A stretch of DNA of 64,000 nucleotides from Apostichopus japonicus (lineage: Eukaryota > Echinodermata > Holothuroidea > Aspidochirotida > Stichopodidae). Where the stretch lies: the NCBI RefSeq assembly GCF_037975245.1, contig NC_092570.1:5337001-5401000 (forward strand). The letters run 5' to 3'. Below are positions 1-12,300 of this stretch, piece after piece. The notes beneath the pieces were generated by a model, which saw only the letters and a program-made list of their open reading frames with translations, searched no databases and was not told where the DNA came from. The position numbers and the translations under genes are program-made. Within the stretch, counting starts at the first letter, position 1, and every line of letters begins with the position of its first letter.

Positions 1-99
1 AAGGTACCATTAAATTTGATAAATGATAGAATTTTGGGAAAGATTCAACTGATTATTACAACATCTTGTATAAATTTGATTTTCCCTCTGATTTGGCAG
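1..99. other. PSMD1: PSMD1 intron end
   Basis: Intron sequence leading to the acceptor at 98-99; no other signal seen. Confidence 0.7.
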
Positions 100-355
100 G
101 GAAAACTTGGAATGGTTGGGCCGAGCCACTAACTGGGCCAAGTTCACAGCTACAGCCAGTCTTGGTGTAATTCATAGAGGCCACGAGAAGGAGGCCCTCA
201 GTCTGATGTCAACCTACCTCCCAAAGGATACCACCGGAGCAGGCTCAGAGTACCCCCAGGGAGGAGGTCTCTACGCCCTCGGACTGATCCACGCCAACCA
301 CGGCGGCAAAATGGTGGACTACCTGCTGAAGGAGCTGAAAGAAGCATCGTCTGAC
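100..355 (+). CDS. PSMD1: PSMD1 exon (first in window)
   Basis: Acceptor TTTGGCAG precedes base 100 and donor GTGAGT follows 355. The first base completes a codon from an upstream exon; 85 codons follow, ending in phase 0. Contains the PC-repeat motifs [16 protein letters not shown]. Confidence 0.95.
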
Positions 356-3300
356 GTGAGTTGTTATTGAAGGAACACTGAAGGCACAAAACTAGTTATT
401 ATATGCACAAAATTAATTTTGATGGGTCGTAAATTGTTGAAACTCATTTTTGTGAGTCCAGGTTGCATTTCTACGATGCTCTTACTTCTTGAGAGATGAC
501 CTTGTAGACAGTAGTGATACATTCATTAAAGTGGCTGAACTGCTTAGTCTAGCATGCAGACCTTTTGAGTCAGTTCCTCAGTAAGAACAGAAAATCTCAA
601 TAGAACACTTCCAGACTCTAGTGTGTCATATAGCATGGTCACAATGCATCTGGAGTTTAAAAACATTGCAATAATGTTCACATGACTGGATTGATAAGTC
701 CCTTAAAGGAGCATTCCATATATTAAGCATACTTTAGAGGTGAATAGCTATAAGAACATTACTTTGTCAGACTATGATATACCACACCCAAATTCTCCTT
801 TAAAGGTAGTCAGTATAGGCCCAAACTTATAGCACGCTATAATTGTTAGAAGTTTCCCAAAAAAATACTTTCCTGGAGGTCTTTACTCTCCAAATTGTTC
901 ACAGACATTTTTATGGAACACACAAGATTACTGAATGTCCCAGTGAGGAAAATTTCCTCGAAGGTTGTAATAAAAACGGTTCAAGAATTTTGACTGAAGG
1001 TGACCATATTTGAATATCTAGCATATTTGGGCCAATACAGCATACCTTTAAGTCATCCTTTATAGGAATTCAAAATAATCAGGAAGAGTTTTGGGATATT
1101 TTTAAGTGGCAATAGATTTGTCATGTATGTGATAAAATAAATGCAACAATACAATCTGTGTCACAAACTCTTGAGAATCAAAGCAAATTCTTTCGTTAAA
1201 TTCTTGGCTAGGGAAGATGACAGAAAATGCTGGAATTTAGTGAAAGCTCATGATTTGAGAATGAAATTTGTCTTTTTTCTCCCTTTTTGTGTGCGTGTGT
1301 GTTCTAGATAAGTGGATGGTGATTGGCTAAGTTAGGTTCATAGTTTGGAAGAATTTTGGAGTTAAACGAAATATGTTCTGTAAATTTTCTCCCAGATGGT
1401 GAGACACGGAGGTTGCCTTGGGCTTGGGCTGGCGGCAATGGGTACAGCTCGTCAAGACGTCTATGAACAGCTGAAATGTAATCTATATGAGGACGATGCT
1501 GTGACAGGTATGACTCAGCAGATTTATACACCTAATGAGATATTATGGTGACAGGCTGTGTAAACCTCATATTGGAGAGGAAAATATTCCACACTGTTAG
1601 TTCAAAACTCCACAGAAATGAATAAAAATATGAGGTCTGTAATGTCATTTAGGCAACTATTCTTCAACTCTGCTTAGCTGCTAGTGTTTTCTGTATTTAG
1701 AATTTTATCTTAAAATATGTTCTTAAAATATGTTCTTAAAATATGTTCCAGCTCTTCTGATTTATACACCTAATGAGACATTATGGTGACAGGCCGTGTA
1801 AACCTTATATTGGAGAGAAAAATATTTCACACTGTTAGTTGAAAACACCACCTCAATATCTTGTCCCTGGTGCGATATGTATTTTGTTTGAATGTAACCT
1901 ATTTTGACCAGTTAATCCTTCCCTTACTCCAGGTAATGAATATATAAAGAAAAATATGAGGTCTGTAATGTCATTCAGGCAACTATTCTTCAACTCTGCT
2001 AAGCTGCTAATATTTTCTGTAATTAAAATTTTATCTTAAATCCAGCTCTTCTGATTATTACATCTAATGAGATATGAGGGTGACAGGCCGTGTAAACCTT
2101 ATATTGGAGAGAAAAATATTTCACACTGTTAGTTGAAAACACCACCTCAATATCTTGTCCCTGGTGCGATATGTATTTTGTTTGAATGTAACCTATTTTG
2201 ACCAGTTAATCCTTCCCTTACTCCAGGTAATGAATATATAAAGAAAAATATGAGGTCTGTAATGTCATTCAGGCAACTATTCTTCAACTCTGCTTAGCTG
2301 CTAATATTTTCTGTCATTAAAATTTTATCTTAAATCCAGCTCTTCTGATTATTACATCTAATGAGATATGAGGGTGACAGGCCATGAAAACCTTATATTG
2401 AAGAGAAAAGTATTGCACACTGTTAGTTGAAAACACCACCTTAAGATCTTGTCCGTGATGCGATATATATAATTTTTTAATGTAACCTATTTTGACCAGT
2501 TACTCCTTCTCCTATTCCAGGAAATGAATAAAAATATAAATATGAGGTCTGTAATGTCATTCAGGCAACTATTCTTCAACTCTGCTTAGCTGCCAATGTT
2601 CTCTGTATTGAGAATTTTTATCTTAAATCCAGCTCTGTTATTTTCCACTGTGGATAAATGATTTAATTATTATAAGAAAAACAAAGACATTTCCAGCACA
2701 ATTGCCACAAAAAATATAATAATAATGTAATAAAACAATAGAGGAGTGGACTGCTGGAGGTAGAGAAGATGGGTGACCAAGTAACCAAAGAAAACCACAA
2801 ATGAAGAAATAGCTTATCTGTGATAACCTGCAAAACTAAAATAATATTAACAAAAAATGGCCAAAATACTTTTAAAACTGTTGTGTGTTTATGGATTTTA
2901 TTCAGAACTTTTCCAGGTGGTGATTCCTTTCATTGGAGGTATAGTTAATTTGCTATTCTTGTTTTATCTTTTTCTGGTCAGGTGAAGCCGCTGGACTGGC
3001 CATGGGTCTGGTCATGATTGGCAGCGCTGCACCACAGGCCATAGAAGACATGGTCACTGTAAGCAGAAAGTTTATATTCTACAAATAACCAGATGTTGTT
3101 CTATTTACTTCACTCTTCCCTTTGGGTAGATCCTGAAGTTGGGAAGGTTGGAGGAGGAGGGGGGGTGGGGGGGGTCACAGTGCCAAAACCTTCCTGTCAT
3201 GTAATTTGCATCAGTTATTGAATCATTTGCATCAGTTATTGAATTGGCTCAGACTTTTCCACTCTTGTTTTGCCTGTCACTTCTCCAAAGAAATCTTTAC

Positions 3301-6300
3301 TGGACCACAATCACAGTCATACTTAGTCATCAATCTTTCTCTCTCTCTGTCTTTCTCCCGACAGTATGCTCGAGACACTCAGCACGAAAAGATTCTCCGG
3401 GGGTTATGTTTGGGTATCTCTCTGGTAAGTGTTTGACCAGAATATCACCTTCAAAAGGATGTCTTAAAGACACAGAATTTATATTGATATGTTTGGTGAC
3501 TGCTAATGAAAAAAAATATGCTATCAGTCCAGGTTTTATGTTTATAACATATTCAAGTTTTGAGAATTGTGCCTTTAAGCAACTGAGGGTCGTCAATGAA
3601 AGTGACTGAACTGTAAAGCCTAATACACAGACCATTGGGTCAGTGTCCTCAAATGCAACACAAAAACTGAATGGGGAAAGGATCAGACTTTTATGGCCTC
3701 AAACGAGTCATTTACAAAATAGAACAAAGTTGAAATTGATAAATGGTGTTGAAAGTCATCCAAAGGGGCTGTGTTTGTTTATATGAAGTTAAAAGAACAT
3801 GTTTCGGTTGACTCATCAGAATCAATTTAGTCAAGTTGCTCCTTCACCACTCGAAGTATTGAGACATTGTAGCAAACAACACATTGCTGTATTTGAGTTA
3901 ATCAATTTGATGAACTTTAATAATTATGAAAAGTAGGATAAGGACCTTCCGAGAAGAAATTCAGTCAATGTTTGATTTATTTTTTTATTATTTCTTTCCC
4001 TGTGGTTGGCCACTTAGAATTCATACAGTATATTTTTCATACAGAAGTATGCACAAGTTGCATTTATAGGACTGAATAAGTGGGAATGGGAAAAATTTTG
4101 GTTTTAATAACCCCATTTGTTCTGTTATTCAGATGGAATTGGGAACAACATACTTCTATTCAAACTTCTTTCTCATGGTTACTGTCAATCAATTTTAGAA
4201 TTCCAAAATCATACAAATGCTGTAAGGCAATGAAAGCACAATTTTCTGCTTGATATTTCCTTTAAAGGCATTACCTATGGACATCCAACATGCAGGGGGG
4301 ACAAAACTATTATCCTAACACACTGCATACGCAGACTGGAGCCTATACGGCAACTTTTACAAAGTTCCGTGAATTTTTTTCACCCCAAGCTCATCCCTGT
4401 AAAGTAAAACCTGGTCCTTGTAAAAAAAAATTGTTTTTTTAATCCGCAGACGATGTATGGGAGACTCGAAGAGGCAGACACGTTGATCGAGAACCTCTCG
4501 CGTGACAAGGACCCAATCTTACGTCGTTCCGGTATGTACACCATAGCCATGGCGTACTGCGGTACAGGACACAACAGGGCCATCCGAAGACTCCTTCACT
4601 TTGCAGTCAGTGACGTCGATGATGATGTCAGAAGAGCCGCTGTTACTTCTTTGGGATTCCTTCTCTTCAAGTAAGTTTATCTAAGCTCACAGCCCTGCTA
4701 ATTAACTTAAATTAACTAATTAACTTAAAAAAGTTATAGCACATAACACATTCCTACTATTTTCAAAGCTGTATAATAAAGAGTAAGTTGAAAAGAAAAA
4801 TGTCTCGGGTTCACCTACCATCTTGATCTGCTTTGTTCCATCGTGGAGAGATGGTTCAATGGTGATCAAAGGAAGCCTGGTACTTTGACTTTGGAAAATC
4901 TAGAAAATGACAAATTTGGTTTTGATGCTTTTTGATGTTTTTGACAGTTCTCAAACCACCATTTTGTCAAAACTACAATTGTCAAACTTCCAGCCAGTGT
5001 GTTAAGAAATAAAGTAACTTTCATAAAAATTTCATTCGAGTAGGAGGCAATCATGTAGCATGCATTATATAATATGTGACAACATGAAACAAAACAGCTT
5101 GTTCTGGCTAATTGTGTGATTTATAAATTTACTGCATGTTTTTTGCCTCCTGTACCAAATGGAACAGGTCTTTTTATACATGCTTTTCCCATATGTTTTT
5201 TGTCAGTGAACATTGCACTGTGAAATGTTCGCCCTCTCTCATTCCTTTTGTAATTAAACAAAACCCCAAAGAAAAGGAATAACTGTAAGAATACTGCGAC
5301 AAAGGCCCGCATTCATCTGTCATAAGGGCAAAAGATATGTGTGCCCAATAACGCTGTTTGTAAATTGGTTACTAGGGCAGTAAGATAAGCACTAACATTC
5401 CACGATTGATGGCGTCATATACTGTCAGTCCTAATCAGTATATCAAGTCGACCTTTGGTGCACTGCCACAGTTTCTCAATGCTACGACTCTTCAAAAACC
5501 CATCTGACCCAAATCTTCAGTACTGATGAGTACATCAATAAAGAGCGACACATCTGGAAAATAGAAAGCTTCATCAGGCCTCCCTGATCATTCAGGCTTG
5601 AATAATATGATTTGGTAAAAAGCATCGCTAGTAATAGTTTCAGCCCACTGGTTGTGGTTAGAGTCAGCAGGTTAAGAATCCATATGGAAAGAGCATTGAT
5701 TTAAACTTGTCATTACTAAATATTACTTACACCCACTCCACCTGCCATCCGATTTCGTCAGTGTTTGGTGTGAGTGTTTATATTTCCACTGGATCGTCGT
5801 AATGTTGTCGTTCTGTTCACCAGCTACAAGCCTACTGTTAGCCTCCTGCATTATGTATCACAACAAGTGTTAAATAATCCAAAGATGTTTGTTAATTGTT
5901 CCACTATTTCTACCAGTGGTCCACTTTTGCATGTATATATGAAGAAACGGGGCTACATTTGTCCTTGCATACGTTGACCTTAATAACCAGCTAAAGTTGT
6001 TTTAGTTGTTTAAGTGAATCTCTGCGGAGGGTGGTAGAATATGGCTTTTGATTTTTATTGACAATTGCTAACCCATCTACTTCAAATTGAGATTTACACA
6101 AAAACAGGACTTAACTTGGTGTTTTCACAATCCTCAGTAGCAACTTCTTATTTATTAAACATGGCTGTCATTACATGACACATACAGTATTTGCTATTGG
6201 AGTAGTTTAATTTTGAAGATTAACAGCTGTTTCGAAATGTAAATCAAAACTGTCTGCAGGTGGACGGTATTTACTTGACCCCTCCCTCCCTCCCTCATTC

Positions 6301-9300
6301 TGGGAAAGTTGTCACTCTGTTGATTTTGTTAAATGTTAAGATACGACGAGTGAGTCTCAGCCAAAAATATGCAGGATCTGACATGCAGGAAATATGTAGG
6401 AACTGACAATATGCAGGAACTGACGAGGTGTCTCAATCAAAAAAAGGGCCTTACTAAAAGACAAAACTTAGTCCGAAAGAATTTGCAGACCTTATTAAAA
6501 TGAAAACTGTGAGAAGAAGAAATAGGGAAACGTCAAAATATGTGGTCACTGTCCTCATTGAGTCAAGGCTAGCAAGAAAATTTCAGATAATCATTCAACC
6601 GTCTTTTTCTCTTTAAGTTGTTTCTTTGCTGAAATTTATTTACATTTTATGTAATATTCATACTTGTTCTATAAATACAGATATTCTCAGTACTTATGTC
6701 GCAAAGTTTTCCAAACGAAATTAAGGTTTGATCCTCGGTACAAATTGAAAAAACTTCAGTCCAGTAAAAGGCTTTTAGTTTGTAGATCCTATCGTAAAAA
6801 AGGCTGAATTTTCAGGAAGCTGCTGATAAGTGTCTTGGTAGGATCATTCCTCGGGGTTTCGCTTTTATGAACCAAACAAGTTATTATTGTTATAGATCAA
6901 AGGTAGGTCACCTCTGGTCTATAGAGTACTGCTGTATCACAGGTAGTACCTATCTCCCACGGCAGTACTGCTGTACATCTGTGACATACTCAGCGAAGAT
7001 CTGATTCCACAGCCTCTGCTACAGTTACACGACAGAATCTTCCAAAAGGCCAGACGGAAATCGGAGTTGAAGGTCGTGTATATGATGGGGTTGACCATAC
7101 TAGACGCCCATCCGACCCAAGTCAAGACTACGAACGGAGCCTCCCCTCCGGGGCAGCTCGTGCAGAAGGCGAAGAATATGTTGACGACAAAGAAGGGCGT
7201 CCACGCCGAGACGAAGACCACAAAGACCAGAAGGAGGACCTGGTTGGCCTTTGCCTCGTTTGATAGCGTCGATTGCCTCTTCCTCCTCATCCATCTCCCG
7301 TTTACCCTCTGGTGTACCCGTCGGGATTTGTCCGCCACGAGAGGTTTGTCTTTCTCGTAGTGGCCCACTCCCACGTCGGTCAGCGATACCCACAACTCCC
7401 CTTCGTTGCCGCTCCTGTCCTCGGTCGGCTTTGAACTCTGTGGGGTCATCCTGGTGAGCAGTCTGGATTTACTGCGCAGGGTGAACGTGGTCAGAAGGTA
7501 GGTGACCACGACGAGCAACAGCGGCAGGAAAAAGGCAACTGCTGATCCGTAGAGTTTAAAGTGAAAGCTCTCGATGGTGCAGCGACCGTAGTCGATGATG
7601 CCCGGCTGTCGGGCTAACCCCAGTATCAGGAGAGGACTGGACAGAGCGGCGCTGGTGATCCAGACCAACGAGATCTTACAGACCATGCTGGACGTCTTCC
7701 GCTGCTTCTGGCTGAAACGGATGGGATCGCAGACGGCGAGGTAACGGTCAAGAGAGATGACGCTGATGTGAAGGATCGAGGCCGTACAGCAAAATACATC
7801 TAACGTGATCCATATACTGCAGATGGACGGATGGTTTGGCCAAACACCTGCGAGGGTCAACAAACAGAAGGGAAGGAGAGTGGGGAGAAGAGAGAATGTC
7901 AGTTTATTTACAACAAATTAACGCGGTGAACGAAGATGATGATGATGATGTTTTATTCATATTTTAGGGACAAGCTGCCTTGCTTTATATGGCAATAAAC
8001 TAGACTGCACTGATTTTGATGTGAGATATACTATACATTTGTAGCTCCAGAAATCCACACACTTAAGTTATGATAAGATTGCAATTGTTCAAACTGGACA
8101 ACTTCATAGAATTGTTCAACTGGGCACCTTCATAGAGATTTCCACCTAGCAAAGCTTCATGAGAACGGGTCAGTAATGGATTTGATTCAATTCTCAATAG
8201 TTTTGTAACCAGATGGCGCTATTCCATCAATATTAAAGACATGCAAGTTGCAAAATTTTATAATGTTTTAATTAATAATAGAATACTTCAAATGAAACTT
8301 CACTTCATAATGTTGATGAATCACATTGGATGTGTAAAGTTTACTAATATCATTAAGCATGTTCAGGAATTATTCAGTATCAGCTCGAAAGAGGTTTCTA
8401 AAGCTTGGAACCTACCGTAAAAGTCTTTGACAAGTCCAAGTGGCATGACCAGAACTGCCACCATGAGATCAGCGACAGCTAGCGACATCAGGAAGAGATT
8501 GTTGGCGGTCTGTAGCTTGGGGATGTGTACCACCACTACGCAGACCAAAATGTTGCCCACGGCAGTGACTAGAATCAACGGAATTAAGAACAGAAATATC
8601 CAGTTGTAAGATAGCACATCCATGTCTGCTGAAGTGGTCACGTTTTGTATGTTGTCGGGTAGGTCAGTACCCATGCGAACTGCCTCCATTGGACATCGGG
8701 GGAATTTTCTGTCAAAAAAGGAAGGAGGTGATTGGTCAATCGAAAAGAATTTTTCTGATACAGTAATGATTTTTTACCGCAATTACGCCCTCCAAAACAC
8801 TTTTAATAATATTTTATTAGACGTCACAATATGTTCACCTGGTTGAGTAGAAGTTCATAGGTTCTCATAAAGGTCAACAGAGGTTTAAAGTCTCAGAACC
8901 TTCTAAACATGGAAGTGTCAAACATAAAGCTTGGATGAAGTTAATACTCTGTATGTCAATCCACTCCACATTGTACAAGAAAAGAAGGTTGTCGCTCTCA
9001 AGGGTCACAATTGTAAATACCATCTTGTAAACACAATAATTGCAAAAGAAAAGCTTGGATGAACTACACAATTGGAATGTTAATCAACCTTCTCTGATGC
9101 AAATCCTTGTTTTTTTTGTCTGTGAATCATAATGCTAAAAGAACCATGTACACATGATTCAACTCCAAATGTAAAGCTTTCCATGTAAATCCATCTGATG
9201 TAAAACCCTGTCTTTTTCTGTGAAGCCTATGGCCCAGGTCAAAGGTTAAGGTAGAGAAACCTCGTAAACATGATAATTCCAAAAAGTAAAGCATGGGCGA

Positions 9301-12300
9301 ACTTGATGTGTAGTTACAGACGGGTACGAAGAGCCTCGCTGGATCACTTGAAGTCAGGGATCGCCAAAACTTTGAAAATCTCATCAAATATTTGCATATG
9401 AAATTGAGCAAAGGATCATTCTGCCAGTTAGCGATCTGCACTTTTATTACCTCTGGAGGTGCAAGCTTTTAGTTTTCTTTTTGTAATGGAAATGAATAAA
9501 TAAGCCTGTATTGCTTGCATAAATATGCATCAAGAAACCCATAGGAATATATACATATGCTAATGATGTAGTTGAACAATGTATTACTGGAATCAGTACA
9601 AAGTGCCTGTCTTTTTTTATTGCACCTAGGTATGAAATAGAATTAGTAGGTTTAAACTACTATGCATTGTTCATGTACAAACTCTCTGTAACAACCTCTG
9701 TCGTGGAACTTTTCTCAGATTGCTTGTATCTCGGATGACACAATTCTATGTTAAATAAATAGAACACCACCAACAATGTCCCTCTGTTTGCCTATGCCTG
9801 CCTCTGCATATATACACATGTCACCATGGTACTAGAGTAACAGTGTTATGGACGGCAAACATTGACACCACTCAAGATCGGCTTTCTATGGGGCCGTGAG
9901 AGTTATTTCGACTGCGTGTCACTTGAGAGTGAAGTGCAAATAATACTGTTCGCAGCACCGAGACAGACAGAGATTACATCTTAGAGGATGACTTTAGGCC
10001 AAATATCAGTCTTTATGTTTTATAGTCCAAAGAAAAGAGTTTGAATTCTTTGAGTGCTAATTATGTTTCCATTTTTTCAAGATAAACATCTTTAAAATAT
10101 GGTTAATCTCTGGTATGCTCCTTTAAGGCTAAAATGCAGTGCAGGCCTTATTATTAATGTTAATCCTTGGGGGAGGGGAGGGGCAGGGGATTAATAAATC
10201 AATGGAAACATCTTCTTTTTACTTCCTATTTATACAACAGAACATCGTTAGATGACAATCAAAACTATTTGTCCTTGACAAGTTTGTAACATATATAACA
10301 ATATGTCATTTGAGACCATTAAAATTCCTATGTTTTACCATATTTCAGTTTTGTGTTGCATGCGAGGAACTGGTGTAATGGTCTGTGTATTACAGACTAC
10401 GAGGCCCAGTCGCTTTAACCGATGAACCTTAACTGCTTAAAAGAGTCATTTCTCAACAACAAAATTGCCTTTAAGGCAGCATTTATAGGGTTAGATTTGT
10501 CCTCAAATACCATTGGCAAACCATACTATGGATGGACAGCGACGTAGCCAGGAATTTGAAAGGGGGGGAGCACTTTTTGCGATTGATATGGATTTTCAAA
10601 GTTGTAGGCACGACTATCTGAGCGGAGCGCCACCATCGGTTGGCGCGGAGCGTACAAGAAAATTTTTGGTTTTACAAACCCCCCAGATGGCAGGAAACAG
10701 CCCTTCCCGAATGTTCATTCTGGTTCCCTGGCCTCTTGCTAACTTGAGAAACCTCATTCAATATCACTTTTAAACCCAAAAAACAAACGAGTTAAAAAAG
10801 TACGTAATTCAATAATACATAATGTATTAAATTTAGCAAGGTACACAAGGGCGGCGGAAGCACCTTTAATCTGGGGGGGGGGCACCGAAGTCAAAGGGCA
10901 CTTTGCAGAAATTCGATTGGACTGTTGCAGCCTGATATTTAGTACCCTTTATAAATCTTATTGTATTATCTTATTTGCGTATACACATCACTCCATCAAC
11001 GCCCCCCACCCCCCCCCCCCGTCTAAGTAGTCTTACTTTTCAACTTCTGATACTTGTAGGCCAGAAATGTCTTTGATACAACCATAGCCAGTAATTATCT
11101 TTGATAAAACTGTAGCTAGTAAATGTTTATCGAAAAGGCTGTTTTGGAACTTGGAACGCCGATCGTGACTACAACAGGCAACAAAGAGCTGCAGCTCTAT
11201 ACATATAAAGTCTGTTAATCAACGATAGGCTTATTTGACTGTGGAATGTTCTCAACTGAAATTTATCTGCGTAAACGAGTTCTTAAGTAGATGTTAAAAA
11301 ACTGACAAGATCGTATCCTAGTCTTTTTCGGCGGGTAGAGTATTGAATGAAACGGCACGCGATATGAATGACAGCCTAGATGACAGAAGAATAGGTCACC
11401 TAATTTAGCCATAATCTTGCTTCGTTCATTTCAATAGTTTTTCCTGTCTAGACTCTTAAACTCGTCCAGCAAGCTTATGGATTTGAATTATGGGTGTTTT
11501 AATAAAAAGATAACTTGGCCAAAAAAAGTGTAGGCCCGGGCCTACAGTGCTACATACTGGCTACGCCCCTGATAGTTCTAAATTAGGATTAGATCTCTTA
11601 CTGAAATATCGCTGTTCTAATAAGGTGATCAAGAGTACAAGTTTTATGTAGAAAAAGGGCACATTTTTAACCTGAGGAAAAGTGGGGGCACTTGCCCCCT
11701 GTGCCCCCCGGTTCCGCCGCCCTTGAAGGTACATGTACAGAGTAGACTTACTTACTTTTCAACTTCTGATACTTGTAGATGCAAAGATAGTCCAGAAATG
11801 TCTTTGATACAATTGTAGCTAGTAAATGTTTAAGTTAGCCTAATAAGAGAAGGCGAGAGCTATCCGACGATTGCCATCTGATGCAAATTTCTCAAGTGTT
11901 TTCTCAACTGAAATATTATCTGCGTAAACGGGTTCTAAACTACATGTTAAAAAACTGACATCGGATCCTATAGTCTTTTTCGGGGGGTAGGGTGTTGAAT
12001 GAAACTATCGTGCTACATACTGGCTACGTCCTGATCATATGATATCATTATCAGCAGATTTTGTTTCCTGTTTAAATTCTTTACATGTTCTTTTACATAA
12101 TATATCAGAAAGACAAACATAGTGCTCTTTTACAAGTTTTCCAGTAGGATGATTCTTGTTTATTGTCCAATGTCTGGACTTTAATACATTTGACGAACTT
12201 AACTGATGGACAATATAAACTTTCATATTTTGTAATACAGCCAGAAATGCAGTGGCCTAAAAACAAATATCGTTATCGCAGTGTATTAGCAGTGTAATAA

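Noticed and set aside
3575-3660. Similarity to 510-600 (GTGACTGAACTG...GGGTCAGT)
   Set aside because: Likely another old repeat; no boundaries could be set.
7100-7393. Overlapping ORFs on both strands across the GPCR
   Set aside because: Shadows of the receptor's coding sequence in other frames.
9985-10128. Possible further TTAA MITE (GGTATGCTCCTTTAAGG)
   Set aside because: Only one end resembles the family; no partner end or interior match.
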